A stretch of DNA of 64,000 nt from Lactiplantibacillus plajomi (GTDB lineage Bacteria; Bacillota; Bacilli; Lactobacillales; Lactobacillaceae): assembly GCF_005405405.1 (NCBI RefSeq), contig NZ_BJDZ01000003.1, positions 1 through 64,000 on the forward strand. Direction: 5' to 3'. The notes beneath the pieces were generated by a model. That model was not told the origin of the DNA. It ran no database searches and saw only the letters and a list, made by a program, of their open reading frames with translations. Both the position numbers and the translations under genes were made by a program. Of this stretch, positions 34,659 to 44,200 are shown one piece after another; the stretch's first letter is position 1, and each line of letters starts with the position of its first letter.

Positions 34659-36932
34659 TTAGTTTTGACTCGTCACGCTGGTGGCTAAGTCAACTCGTTG
34701 CTGATTTAATTCAATAGCCAGTGGATCGCCGGAAACCAAGGTCACGGTCGTCCCCTGCTGGTCGACATCGACCTTTAACAAGCGACCCCGGAAGTTCACG
34801 TGGAACTGATAGTGCTGCCAAGCTTTCGGTACGAACGGTGCAAAGGCCAGCGTGTCATCGTGAACCCGCATACCGGCAAAGCCTTGCACGATTGCTAACC
34901 ACGAGCCGGTCATCGACGTAATGTGTAAACCGTCGACCGTGTCGTTGTTGTAGTTATCGAGATCGAGGCGGGCCGTCCGTTCGTACATTTCAACCGCCTT
35001 GTCTTCCTTATGCAGGTCGGCCGCTAAAACGGCGTGAACGGCTGGTGACAGGCTTGATTCGTGGACCGTCAACGGTTCGTAAAAGTCGAAGTTTGCCCGC
35101 TTTTGTTCCGGTGTAAAGCGGTCCATGAAATAGTAAATCCCTTGGAGAACGTCGGCTTGTTTGATGTACGGTGACCGTAAAATGTGGTCCCACGACCAGT
35201 GTTGATTAATTGGCCGTTGATTGGCCGGAATCGATGATACCGGTTTCAAATCCTTATCCAAGAACGTATCGTTTTGAATAAAGATGCCCAACTTGTCATC
35301 GTGTGGGAAGTACATCCGGTCAACGATGTCCTGCCAGTGCGCGCATTCCTCGTCACTAATCGCTAAATCTTCACGTTTAGCGGCGCTTACTTTCTGCAAG
35401 CTCGCTAACGTGTATTTCAACGTCCAGCGGGCCATCAAGTTAGTATACCAGTTATTATTCACGTTGTTTTCATACTCGTTCGGTCCGGTAACGCCGTGGA
35501 TCATGTACTGTTGCTTGCGTTGTGAAAAATGGACCCGGTCCGCCCAGAAACGCGAAATTGCGGTCAAGACGTCGATGCCCTTGGTCTTCAAGTAGGTCTC
35601 ATCGCTGGTATAACGGGTGTAATTAAAGATGGCGTAAGCAATCGAGCCGTTGCGGTGAATTTCTTCAAAGGTGATTTCCCATTCGTTATGGCATTCGATA
35701 CCGTTAAAGGTCACCATTGGGAACAACGCACCGGCTAAGCCCTGTTGCTTGGCGTTATGGAACGCGCCAGCCAACTGGTTATACCGGTATTCCAACAAGT
35801 TTTCAGTGACTTGCGGGTCTGCCAGTGATAAGTAGAACGGAACGCCGAACGCTTCGGTGTCCCAGTAAGTGGCACCACCGTACTTTTCACCGGTAAAGCC
35901 CTTCGGCCCCAGGTTCAGGCGTTTATCTTCGCCATAATAAGTGCTAAATAACTGGAATAAGTTAAAGCGAATCCCCTGTTGCGCCGCAGCGTCACCGTCG
36001 ATTACCACGTCGGCTAATTGCCAACGTTGGTGCCAAACGTCGACGTGAGCTTGCCGTAAATCGGCGTAGGCCTGCTGACTAATCGTTTCACTCAGACTAG
36101 CCAGGGCACCACGAAGGGCCGGCTCATCGTCGTAGTCACGTGACGTGACCACAACGACCCGTTTTTCAAAGGTCGTGCGTTCGTCCGGCGCTAACGTACC
36201 GCGGAAAATGTTGGTGACCGCCTTGTCCGTTTCCGGCGCTGCCACCGCTTCAAAGTCGGTTTGGTGCATCATTTGCATCCCCAGCGTAAACCGCGGGGTC
36301 CCAAAGGCGTTCGGCTTGGTTTCAGCGACCATGCTGCCGCCACTCAGGGCGTGCGACTTCGACAGTACTTGCCAGAACTGTTCGTCATAGTTAGCGTCTT
36401 CGTTGAACACGTCGGCGTCGATTTGCGAAATAAACCCGATTTGAACCGGATCTGCCCCCAGATTATGCACCTGGTAATGAACGTCAAAGAGTTCCTTCTG
36501 GGCGCCACTTACGAAGCGGTCGATCACGAAGCGTACCTGCTTAGCCCCCTTCGTGACGGTAAAGGCCCGCCGTAAAATACCGGTCTGCATGTCCAAGTCT
36601 AACGTGAAATCACTAATGTTATCCTTGGCTAAGTCGACCTGGTCGCCGTCAATCGTCAAGTTGACTTTGATGAAATTAACGGCGTTGACGACCTTGCCGA
36701 AGTAATCCGGGTAGCCGTTTTTCCACCAGCCGACCCGCGTCTTGTCCGGGTACCAGACGCCGCCAATGTAGATGCCCTTTAAGGTATCGCCCGAATAATG
36801 TTCTTCAAACATCCCGCGCATCCCCATGTAGCCGTTACCGATACTCGTCATACTTTCCTGTAACCGTTTATCCGCTGGGACTAATTCGTGGCTAACCACG
36901 TGCCACGGATCCACTTCAAAAATTCGTTTCAT
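34659..36932 (-). CDS. mapA: Maltose phosphorylase (GH65)
   Basis: 757-residue cytosolic enzyme that splits maltose with phosphate into beta-glucose 1-phosphate and glucose, saving one ATP per disaccharide. N-terminal beta-sandwich (1-270), then an (alpha/alpha)6 barrel. The catalytic acid Glu is in GVTGPNEYENNVNNNW. Other marks are LNLGPKGFTGEKYGGATYWDTEAF and HESSLSPAVHAVLAADL. Length is as expected. SD GGGGGAGGAG. Last gene of the malE-to-mapA operon, 24 bases after msmK. Confidence 0.96.
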   Translation of the reverse strand: MKRIFEVDPWHVVSHELVPADKRLQESMTSIGNGYMGMRGMFEEHYSGDTLKGIYIGGVWYPDKTRVGWWKNGYPDYFGKVVNAVNFIKVNLTIDGDQVDLAKDNISDFTLDLDMQTGILRRAFTVTKGAKQVRFVIDRFVSGAQKELFDVHYQVHNLGADPVQIGFISQIDADVFNEDANYDEQFWQVLSKSHALSGGSMVAETKPNAFGTPRFTLGMQMMHQTDFEAVAAPETDKAVTNIFRGTLAPDERTTFEKRVVVVTSRDYDDEPALRGALASLSETISQQAYADLRQAHVDVWHQRWQLADVVIDGDAAAQQGIRFNLFQLFSTYYGEDKRLNLGPKGFTGEKYGGATYWDTEAFGVPFYLSLADPQVTENLLEYRYNQLAGAFHNAKQQGLAGALFPMVTFNGIECHNEWEITFEEIHRNGSIAYAIFNYTRYTSDETYLKTKGIDVLTAISRFWADRVHFSQRKQQYMIHGVTGPNEYENNVNNNWYTNLMARWTLKYTLASLQKVSAAKREDLAISDEECAHWQDIVDRMYFPHDDKLGIFIQNDTFLDKDLKPVSSIPANQRPINQHWSWDHILRSPYIKQADVLQGIYYFMDRFTPEQKRANFDFYEPLTVHESSLSPAVHAVLAADLHKEDKAVEMYERTARLDLDNYNNDTVDGLHITSMTGSWLAIVQGFAGMRVHDDTLAFAPFVPKAWQHYQFHVNFRGRLLKVDVDQQGTTVTLVSGDPLAIELNQQRVDLATSVTSQN

Positions 36933-36956
36933 GTTGCTGCTCCTCCCCCGGATAAA

Positions 36957-38063
36957 TTAACGAATAACGTCCTTAGTTTCTGGATCAAAGAAGTGCGCCT
37001 TGGTCATTTCAAACGCCACTTCAACGTTTTCGCCCGGTTCATGGTAATCACGAGCGTCAACCTTGGCGGTGAACTTCGACTGTCCGGCCGTGCAGTAAAG
37101 CATCGTTTCAGCCCCTAAGAATTCGGAAACCATCACCTTGGTGTGAACGACCGAATCCGGCATTGCGGCCAACGCCACTTGTTCGGCGTGGATGTCTTCC
37201 GGTCGAATCCCGACGATCATTTGCTTTTGGTCGTAACCTTTCGACTTCAAAATCTTCAACTGGCCTTCTGGTACGGCAACGTCTAAGCCCTTACCGTCAG
37301 TGACCCGGCCATCGTGTAAGGTGGCGTCAAAGAAGTTCATCGATGGCGACCCCATGAACCCGGCAACGAACTGGTTGACCGGTTCGTTATAAAGTTCGTG
37401 CGGCGTCCCAACTTGCATAATCTTACCGTCGTTCATAATCACGATCCGGTCCGCCATGGTCATCGCTTCGATTTGGTCGTGGGTCACGTAGATCATGTTA
37501 GTCTTTAAGCGTTGGTGCATTTGGGCAATCGTCGTCCGCATGTCGACCCGCAGCTTAGCATCCAAGTTAGATAGCGGCTCGTCCAGCAGGAACGTGCCGG
37601 CATCGCGCACGATGGCCCGCCCTAAAGCGACCCGTTGCCGTTGCCCACCGGATAAGTTGGCGGGTTTGCGTTGCAAATAGTCAGTTAAGCCTAATTGTTC
37701 GGCGGCGTTGTCGACCCGCTTCTTAATTTCCGCGTTGCTATAAGTCTTACGAATTTTCAGTCCAAAGGCCATGTTGTCAAAGACCGACATGTTCGGGTAT
37801 AACGCGTAAGTTTGGAACACCATCGCAATATCGCGATTCTTAGGTTCCACGTCGTTCATGACCTGGCCGTTCATCTTCAAGTCACCCTTAGAAATATCTT
37901 CCAAACCGGCAATCATCCGCAACGTAGTCGACTTCCCACAACCAGACGGGCCGATGAAGAAGATAAACTCGCCATCTTTAATATCCAAGTTCATATCGGT
38001 AACGGAATAGTTGGCGTTACCGCTGTATTTTTTGTAAATGTGTTCGAGATTCATTTCAACCAT
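36957..38063 (-). CDS. msmK: Sugar ABC transporter ATPase MsmK/MalK
   Basis: 368 residues. Nucleotide-binding domain 1-235: Walker A GPSGCGKSTT, Q-loop VFQTYALYPNMSV, signature LSGGQRQRV, Walker B FLLDEPLSNLDAKLR, switch His in IYVTHDQIEAM. A C-terminal OB/TOBE domain (about 240-368) is typical of the MalK/MsmK/UgpC group that energises sugar importers. It provides the ATPase for the MalEFG components encoded upstream. SD GGGGAGTG. Confidence 0.95.
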   Translation of the reverse strand: MVEMNLEHIYKKYSGNANYSVTDMNLDIKDGEFIFFIGPSGCGKSTTLRMIAGLEDISKGDLKMNGQVMNDVEPKNRDIAMVFQTYALYPNMSVFDNMAFGLKIRKTYSNAEIKKRVDNAAEQLGLTDYLQRKPANLSGGQRQRVALGRAIVRDAGTFLLDEPLSNLDAKLRVDMRTTIAQMHQRLKTNMIYVTHDQIEAMTMADRIVIMNDGKIMQVGTPHELYNEPVNQFVAGFMGSPSMNFFDATLHDGRVTDGKGLDVAVPEGQLKILKSKGYDQKQMIVGIRPEDIHAEQVALAAMPDSVVHTKVMVSEFLGAETMLYCTAGQSKFTAKVDARDYHEPGENVEVAFEMTKAHFFDPETKDVIR

Positions 38064-38164
38064 CGAAATCCACTCCCCTGTTTTCTCACTAAGCTACTTC
38101 CTAATTTTGCAACCGACCGCAACCGGTTGCTTTTACTGTCAAAAATTAAAGCTGCGTCAACAGC

Positions 38165-39496
38165 TTAATTCGATTGGTCGGCCACCTGGGTTGGGGCCGC
38201 GTCCACGTGGTACTTGATAATGACGGGCTGGCCGTTGACGGCTAACTGACCGTCATTGACCGCGACGTCCGCATCCGTCAACAAGTTTTGGTAAGTGCCG
38301 GCCGTCAAATCACTATGAACCGCCGTCACTTGGCCCCTGAGTGGTACCCAGGCAACCAACGCGTCACCAGAACCATCGGCACTCCGGTAAGTTACGCGGA
38401 TCACGCCGTTTTCAACGACCGCTAAATCGTAAGCCGCCGCCCGCATTACGGGTAGTTGCTTAATTTTTGCCAGCCGTTGGATCAGACGCGTCACGTCGCC
38501 GTGGCGGTCGTTAACAATCACGTCCTTATCGAAAAGCGATGGGTGGTGTTCGGCTAAGAATTCTTGGCCGTTATAAACCTGGGCGATTCCCCGTTGCAGG
38601 AAGGTCCACGTCAAGTGATTAATGGCTTCCGGTTCGCTATGCAAATAGCTCATCATCCGTTCGTTATCGTGATTTTCAAGGAACCGCATCTTGACGTAGT
38701 TCGCTGGGAAGGTCGCGTCCTGACGCTTCAAAAGGTCCACGTACCGTTCAACCGTTGTTGCACCTTGGCAATAAGCTTGGTAGTCACTGAAAACGTCGTA
38801 ATCGTAGGTCATATCAAACGCCTGGTAGAGTTCACTGTCAGACAACCCGACGTAGCCCTGACCGCGTAATTCTTCAATGAAGCCACTACCTGAAGATTCT
38901 GCCAGCCAGAGGGTGCCCGGATGAGCCGCGTTAACTTGGCGACGGGCTTCCAACCAGAAGTCTAACGGCACTAGCGGCGCAACGTCACAACGGAAACCGT
39001 CCACAAATTGGGTCCAGTATAGCAACGTATCGATCTGGTACTGCCACAAGTCGTGATGGCCATAATCGAGGTCCTTCACGTCGCTCCAATCACCGACCTT
39101 GTTCGTCAGCGCACCACTTTCATCGTGATAAAACCATTCGGGATGGGTCGTAGCTAACACGGAATCGGGGGACGTGTGATTATAAACGATGTCCAACATC
39201 ACTTTCATCCCGAGGGCGTGGGCTTTATCCGTTAACGCTTGAAAATCCGCTAACGTCCCGTATTCCGGGTTGATGCCGCGGTAATCTTTAATCGCGTACG
39301 GTGAGCCCAAGGTGCCCTTACGGTTAACTTCGCCGATCGGGTTGATTGGGAGTAACCACAAAATGTCAGTTCCCAAATCCTTGATTCGTTGTAAATCAGC
39401 CGTAACCGCCGCAAAGGTGCCGGCTTCCGAATAATTACGTACAAAGACACAATAGATCATGTCGTTGCGTAACGTTGTTTGTGTTTCACGTGCCAT
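38165..39496 (-). CDS. Cytosolic GH13 amylase/neopullulanase-like enzyme
   Basis: 443 residues without signal peptide, so it acts on imported maltodextrins. GH13 regions: LDIVYNHTSPDS, GFRCDVAPLVP with the nucleophile Asp, LWLAESSGSGF with the acid Glu, FLENHDNERM with the third Asp. No N-terminal CBM34 domain, which makes it shorter than classical neopullulanases and maltogenic amylases. Equivalent genes sit at this place in lactobacillus maltose operons. Exact product pattern is unknown. SD ATGGGGAAG-type, ATG 39496. Confidence 0.9.
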   Translation of the reverse strand: MARETQTTLRNDMIYCVFVRNYSEAGTFAAVTADLQRIKDLGTDILWLLPINPIGEVNRKGTLGSPYAIKDYRGINPEYGTLADFQALTDKAHALGMKVMLDIVYNHTSPDSVLATTHPEWFYHDESGALTNKVGDWSDVKDLDYGHHDLWQYQIDTLLYWTQFVDGFRCDVAPLVPLDFWLEARRQVNAAHPGTLWLAESSGSGFIEELRGQGYVGLSDSELYQAFDMTYDYDVFSDYQAYCQGATTVERYVDLLKRQDATFPANYVKMRFLENHDNERMMSYLHSEPEAINHLTWTFLQRGIAQVYNGQEFLAEHHPSLFDKDVIVNDRHGDVTRLIQRLAKIKQLPVMRAAAYDLAVVENGVIRVTYRSADGSGDALVAWVPLRGQVTAVHSDLTAGTYQNLLTDADVAVNDGQLAVNGQPVIIKYHVDAAPTQVADQSN

Positions 39497-39532
39497 TAAT
39501 CTTCCCCATTTCTCTAATGCTGATGGCCAGGG

Positions 39533-40369
39533 TTAGAACACCCCGGTTTCATCAACTTCCGGATCTTTAAATTTCGTTTTCAAGTAAACCCACAACACGA
39601 CGAAGGCTAAGGTCAGCGACTGGATGGTCAGTTCAATCGTGACATCAAAGTGAATCAACCCGATCACCATCGCTAGCAAACTGCCAATCCCCATCATCAT
39701 CAGGGCTAGGTTGACCGCCTCACGGTAGTTGCGAATATGCGTAATTTTGTTATGCCGCGACAAGAATAAGAAGAACGCCGCGCCGTTAACCAGGATCAAG
39801 TTGACCCCGACGATAATCAGACCGAGCGTCATTAACATGAACAGGCCGATCATCACTTTGTTACTTTGGTACCACGAGCTGACCAAGAAACCGTGCGCGT
39901 CCGTCTTTTGACTGATCAACGGCACGTACTTGGCATCGAAGGTACTACCTACTGAACGAACTTCAAAGGATTTGGCGTGCAAGTTCAGCACGTTTTCGCG
40001 TCCAGCCATGTCCGCAGCACTCAGGTTGAAGCCGGCGACGTTGTTCGCCGTTTTAGTAATGACCTGGCGTTTCACGTGGTGGAACTGCTGGTTGCTGAAG
40101 TCCGCGTCCTTAAGTGCCGTCTGCATCTCCGCACTCGCCGCCATCTGGTCAACGGCCGGCATGAACGGCTTCAAGTTATAGCTGGTTTGCTGGTTATAGT
40201 AGAACGGAATCGGGATCAGCATCACCGCCGTTAAGAATAGGAACAGGACGATGATTTGTAACCAGTTAAACTTCGCACGGTTGGCAAACATTCTTCGAGG
40301 TGAGAAGAGGCTGCCAAAAAACCGGACCGGAAACGCGACGGTTCCTTCCTTTTTTGCTGTCATCTGCAT
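39533..40369 (-). CDS. malA: DUF1189 membrane protein, MalA-like
   Basis: 278 residues with an N-terminal membrane helix (about 38-58), an extracytoplasmic segment of roughly 110 residues, and three to four C-terminal helices. It matches the DUF1189 proteins annotated as maltodextrin utilisation protein MalA in Firmicutes mal operons. Its biochemical role is not established; location among transporter genes suggests an accessory to uptake. It follows malG and precedes the GH13 gene in the operon. SD AGGGGTGA. Confidence 0.85.
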   Translation of the reverse strand: MQMTAKKEGTVAFPVRFFGSLFSPRRMFANRAKFNWLQIIVLFLFLTAVMLIPIPFYYNQQTSYNLKPFMPAVDQMAASAEMQTALKDADFSNQQFHHVKRQVITKTANNVAGFNLSAADMAGRENVLNLHAKSFEVRSVGSTFDAKYVPLISQKTDAHGFLVSSWYQSNKVMIGLFMLMTLGLIIVGVNLILVNGAAFFLFLSRHNKITHIRNYREAVNLALMMMGIGSLLAMVIGLIHFDVTIELTIQSLTLAFVVLWVYLKTKFKDPEVDETGVF

Positions 40370-40396
40370 CTAAAGTCACCCCTACTAAAATTTGAT

Positions 40397-41278
40397 TTAA
40401 CCCTTGCTCCCACCAGCGAGTAAGCCGGATACGAAGAACCGTTGCAGGTAGAAGAACAAGCAAGCAATTGGTAACGCGATCAAAATGGCCCCGGCGGAGA
40501 AGAGTACCACCTGTTGATTTTGCGCGTTGTTAATAAACGTTTGTAACCCCACGGCAACCGTGTAATGCGATTCGGTCGTGAGTAAGAACTTGGCCATCAG
40601 GTAGTCTTGAACTGGCGACATGAATGCCCAGAGTGCTTGAACCGCGATCATTGGCTTGACCAGCGGCAAAACGATCGACCAAAAAATCTTGAAGTTACCG
40701 GCACCGTCCAACTTGGCGGATTCGTCCAAGTCGTACGGTACGTTGTCAAAGTACCCCTTCATCAACCAAGTGTTTTGTGGAATCCCACCACCAATGTAGA
40801 TGGCGGTCAAGAACCAGTAGTGGTCCAACGCGTTCAGCATGTTGGCCAAAACGTAGTAAGCCGTTAAGGCGGCCATCGTTGGCACCATTTGGATAACGAT
40901 GAAGAACGTCAAACTAAACTTCTTACCGGCAAAGCGGTACCGACTGTAAACGTAACCGGCTAACGTCACAACAATAACCTGGATCACCATGCAGGAAATC
41001 GAGATGACCATCGTGTTCAAGTACCAGCTACCGTAAAGTGAATCGGTGAAGAGCGCTTTGAAGTTTGCTAACGTCCATTCACCACCGAAGTCGAGGACGA
41101 ATGCCTGTACGTTGGCGTTTTTGAACGCCGTGATGAAGGTGATCAACACCGGATAAATAATAATGATGGCGAGAATCACCATGTACAGGTAGGTGAAGAA
41201 TTGTTTCCAAAAACGGTGACGACGGGCGCTATTTTGTTTGGAATTTGCATTTTTTGGTACTGCAGTCGTATTTTCCAT
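40397..41278 (-). CDS. malG: Maltodextrin ABC transporter permease MalG
   Basis: 293 residues, six membrane helices, with the EAA coupling loop in a [21 protein letters not shown]-type sequence ([10 protein letters not shown], then LPLVKPM). Inner-membrane half of the maltose/maltodextrin channel, partner of MalF. The start is ATG 41278 with GGGGGAC upstream; an in-frame TTG would overlap malF. Only four bases separate it from malF, so the pair is translationally linked. Confidence 0.95.
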   Translation of the reverse strand: MENTTAVPKNANSKQNSARRHRFWKQFFTYLYMVILAIIIIYPVLITFITAFKNANVQAFVLDFGGEWTLANFKALFTDSLYGSWYLNTMVISISCMVIQVIVVTLAGYVYSRYRFAGKKFSLTFFIVIQMVPTMAALTAYYVLANMLNALDHYWFLTAIYIGGGIPQNTWLMKGYFDNVPYDLDESAKLDGAGNFKIFWSIVLPLVKPMIAVQALWAFMSPVQDYLMAKFLLTTESHYTVAVGLQTFINNAQNQQVVLFSAGAILIALPIACLFFYLQRFFVSGLLAGGSKG

Positions 41279-41282
41279 AACG

Positions 41283-42572
41283 TTAGTCCCCCATTTCAAA
41301 CGCGTGCGTCTTCTTGAAGACGATTAGCGAAACCCCGATGACCAAGACGGAAATAATCAACGTAACGGCGGCCGCAAGTGAGTACTGTGGCGACGTCCCG
41401 GTCGTTAACTTGTAAATCCAAGAAATCAGGATATCCGTCCCACCGGCGTTGGCCCCCACGTCACCGGGACCCCCTTGGTTGAACAGGTAGATCATCGAGA
41501 AGTTGTTGAAGTTAAACGTGTATTGCGTAACGAAGATCGGGGCGGCGATGGCAAAAATCGTTGGCAAGGTAATCTTATTGAACTTTTGCATCACGGTCGC
41601 GCCATCCAGCGTTGCGGCTTCGTATAAGTCGTCCGGAATGGCTTGCAAGATCCCGGTAATCATCACGTAGATGTATGGGAACCCGAGCCACCCTTGAATC
41701 ATAATGATGGCAACCTTCGTCCAGAAAGTGTCGGTCATCCAATGAATCGGCGCGATGTGGGCGAATGGGAATAAACTGTTCCAAAGGCCAATCACCTGAA
41801 CGTTGATCGCACCGGCAGAGTCGTTGAAAATGTTCGAGAAACTCATGATCGAAACGAACGCTGGAATCGCCCACGGTAACAGGAAAATAACCCCGAAGAA
41901 CCGTTTCCCCTTAATAAAGTTTTGGTTGGCGATAACCGCCGTTGCAATCCCAATCACGATTTGTAAGGTTGTCGCGCAGACCGTCCAAATCACGGTCCAG
42001 CCAAAGACGGCGTTAAAGGTTGCCCGGTAACTACTGAGGAAGAACATCGAAGTGAAGTTCTTCAAACCAATCCAATCCAGCAACATGGCCGGTGGAATGT
42101 GGGCAAAGTCGTAGTTGGTAAAGGCCATCAGCAGGGTGACCAGTACCGGGAAGACGATCGTGAAGATCATCAAGAAGTAGGCCGGTGTGGTCAGCAGGTA
42201 AGCAAACCCACCGTCCAGTAAGTTCGCACCTAGTTCCTTGAACGTGTGCGAAACCTTTTTACCGTTATTAATCAGTTGTGCGACGTGCTTGGCATCGTAC
42301 AAGTTCGCAATCCAGAAAATGAAGAAAACAATTGTGAGTAAAATTTGTAACGTCCCGTAAATCATCATAAACAAGGAGTTATCTTCCATTGACACGGAGC
42401 CTAAGGTGAACAGGTTCGCAAAGGCGCTGACCCCTACGAACGCGAACTCTGCGACAAAGGCTAATAGAATGATGATGAAGAGGACACCCTTTAGTTTTTG
42501 GCCGTTATAAAATTGACCTAACCCGGGAATAATTGACAGGCGTTGCGCTTTTTTCGCATCTTTTGTTTGCAT
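41283..42572 (-). CDS. malF: Maltodextrin ABC transporter permease MalF
   Basis: 429 residues, about eight helices. The N-terminal 120 residues add extra helices before the six-helix core, as in Gram-positive MalF. The EAA loop reads [21 protein letters not shown] (shown in part: EAATLDGA). Works with MalG, lipoprotein MalE and ATPase MsmK. SD AAAGGGGGA. It follows malE after a terminator-like hairpin. Confidence 0.95.
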   Translation of the reverse strand: MQTKDAKKAQRLSIIPGLGQFYNGQKLKGVLFIIILLAFVAEFAFVGVSAFANLFTLGSVSMEDNSLFMMIYGTLQILLTIVFFIFWIANLYDAKHVAQLINNGKKVSHTFKELGANLLDGGFAYLLTTPAYFLMIFTIVFPVLVTLLMAFTNYDFAHIPPAMLLDWIGLKNFTSMFFLSSYRATFNAVFGWTVIWTVCATTLQIVIGIATAVIANQNFIKGKRFFGVIFLLPWAIPAFVSIMSFSNIFNDSAGAINVQVIGLWNSLFPFAHIAPIHWMTDTFWTKVAIIMIQGWLGFPYIYVMITGILQAIPDDLYEAATLDGATVMQKFNKITLPTIFAIAAPIFVTQYTFNFNNFSMIYLFNQGGPGDVGANAGGTDILISWIYKLTTGTSPQYSLAAAVTLIISVLVIGVSLIVFKKTHAFEMGD

Positions 42573-42625
42573 GTCGCCCGTCCCCCTTTCCTAATAAATC
42601 CAAAATAAAGTGCATTTTTCTTTTT

Positions 42626-42665
42626 AAAAAGGCTGAGACAAAACGAATTTTGTTTCAGCCCCCTT
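42626..42665 (-). terminator. Intercistronic hairpin between malE and malF
   Basis: GGGGGCTGAAACAAAAT pairs with ATTTTGTCTCAGCC and is followed by TTTTT on the minus strand. It should stop much of the transcription after malE, giving more binding protein than permease. Confidence 0.75.
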
Positions 42666-42683
42666 AATGCTATTGACTAATCA

Positions 42684-43943
42684 TTATTTATCGTATTTCT
42701 GAGAAATATTAGTTGAGATGGTCTTTTGTGCCTTGTTAGCAGCTTGCTTTGGTGTCATCTTGCCACTAGCAGCGTTAGTAACCATCGTTTGTGCAGGTGT
42801 CCAAACTTCAGCCATTTGTGGCAAGTTGATCAGCGGAACATCCTTATCGTATTGCTTAGAAACGGCTTTAGCCATGTCGTTGCCAGTTGATACGGCGTAC
42901 TTCCGTGCGGCCGTGTTGGCTGGAATTTCGTTAGCTGAGTTGTACAGCTTCTTCTGACTAGCGTCGTTTGACAAGTAGTCTAACCAAGCTTGTGCAGCGG
43001 TCTTGTGCTTAGAGTAGTTGGAAATTGCCCAGGCTTTCCCACCGGCAAACGCTTGATAATCCTTACCATTTGGTAACGTTGGTAATACGGCAACCCCGTA
43101 ATCAACTTTGGACTTCTTGTAAGTGGCAGCCATCCAAGGACCGTCGATAACGGCCGCTGTCTTGCCAGACGTAAATTGGGACGTCACAAAGTTTTCGTTT
43201 GAGGTAACGTTTTGCATACCACTTGGCCAGTACTTCGTGAACCACTTGGTCATGTAGGTCAATCCGTCAACCGCACCGGAGTTGTTCAAGCCGAGTTTCT
43301 TGTAGTTGGTGTTGTTGTCGCCAAAGACGTAGCCGCCATAACCTTTAATGACCCCAAAGGAATTATAGAAGTTGGTCCATTGCGTCAAGAAGGCAACCGA
43401 CTTGCTCTTATCATTAGCGTAAGCGTATTTCTTATCCTTCGCTAATTTTTCAAGTTCCGTAAAGGTCTTCGGCGCGTTCTTGATCAACTTCTTGTTGTAA
43501 TACAAGACGTCGGATTCGATCGTTACCGGAGCAGCGTAAACCTTACCTTTATAGGTAACGGATTCTTTCCCAGTATCGTTGTAACGACCCTTAACTAACT
43601 TAGCCGTTGCCAATTGACCTTGCGAAGCCATTTGACCAACCCGGTCGTAAGGGGCCATTAAGACGTCGGGACCCTTGCCGGAAGGACCGTCCAACTTCAA
43701 AGCGTCGTCTTCATCAAGCATGGCCTTGTATGAAACCTTCACCTTAACGTTGTACTTCTTTTCAAACTTTGGAATCACTGACTTCATATAAGATTTATAC
43801 GACGGGTCAGCGGAAACCTTTAACGTCTTGTCCATCTTTGATGAAGAGCTGGACGAAGATGATTTACTATTACCACAACCTACGAGTGTGAGTGCTAAAC
43901 CAGTGGCTAACGCACCCATCCCCAACTTTTTCCAAGTACTCAT
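42684..43943 (-). CDS. malE: Maltose/maltodextrin-binding lipoprotein MalE
   Basis: 419 residues. The lipobox is LTLVGCGNSKSSS, so it is lipid-anchored outside the membrane after cleavage before Cys. Family-1 solute-binding fold: GPDVLMAPYDRVGQMA, FTELEKLAKD, AAVIDGPWMAA, PNGKDYQAFAGGKAWAIS. These match MalE/MdxE-type proteins. First gene of the transport operon, with LacI operators and a cre-like box 57-100 bases upstream. SD AGGAGG. Confidence 0.95.
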   Translation of the reverse strand: MSTWKKLGMGALATGLALTLVGCGNSKSSSSSSSSKMDKTLKVSADPSYKSYMKSVIPKFEKKYNVKVKVSYKAMLDEDDALKLDGPSGKGPDVLMAPYDRVGQMASQGQLATAKLVKGRYNDTGKESVTYKGKVYAAPVTIESDVLYYNKKLIKNAPKTFTELEKLAKDKKYAYANDKSKSVAFLTQWTNFYNSFGVIKGYGGYVFGDNNTNYKKLGLNNSGAVDGLTYMTKWFTKYWPSGMQNVTSNENFVTSQFTSGKTAAVIDGPWMAATYKKSKVDYGVAVLPTLPNGKDYQAFAGGKAWAISNYSKHKTAAQAWLDYLSNDASQKKLYNSANEIPANTAARKYAVSTGNDMAKAVSKQYDKDVPLINLPQMAEVWTPAQTMVTNAASGKMTPKQAANKAQKTISTNISQKYDK

Positions 43944-43999
43944 AGTGCTTCCTCCTTGCGAAGTAACTTAATTCATTTACCATCATCATTATGCAACCG

Positions 44000-44041
44000 T
44001 GCAAACGTTTTTGCAAGCGTTTTCGTAATGTTAACGTTAAC
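44000..44041 (-). promoter_or_regulatory. MalR-type operator, cre-like box and palindrome upstream of malE
   Basis: TGCAAACGTTTTTGCA (44000-44015) is a LacI-type palindrome. TTGCAAGCGTTTTCG (44011-44025) matches the catabolite-responsive element (CcpA box) except at its edge. GTTAACGTTAAC (44030-44041) is a further perfect palindrome. Together they point to local LacI control plus glucose repression of malE and downstream genes. Confidence 0.7.
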
Positions 44042-44052
44042 AAAATTTGTTA

Positions 44053-44092
44053 AAAAATAAATCTCAGTTATATAAATAACTGAGATTTATTG
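44053..44092 (-). terminator. Terminator of the GH13 alpha-glucosidase gene
   Basis: AATAAATCTCAGTTAT / ATAACTGAGATTTATT stem with TTTTTTA on the minus strand. It separates the regulator-glucosidase transcript from malE. Confidence 0.8.
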
Positions 44093-44200
44093 ATATAACA
44101 ACGTTTATACCAGTTTAAAAAATGTTAACGCTTTTTGTTACGTCCCACGCGATTTAATTTGCCTATACCAATTTCACATAAGCCATGAATTATTTTTAAC

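Noticed and set aside
44000-44041. Short repeats containing CGTTTT as a possible repeat array
   Set aside because: They are LacI/CcpA-type operator palindromes upstream of malE.
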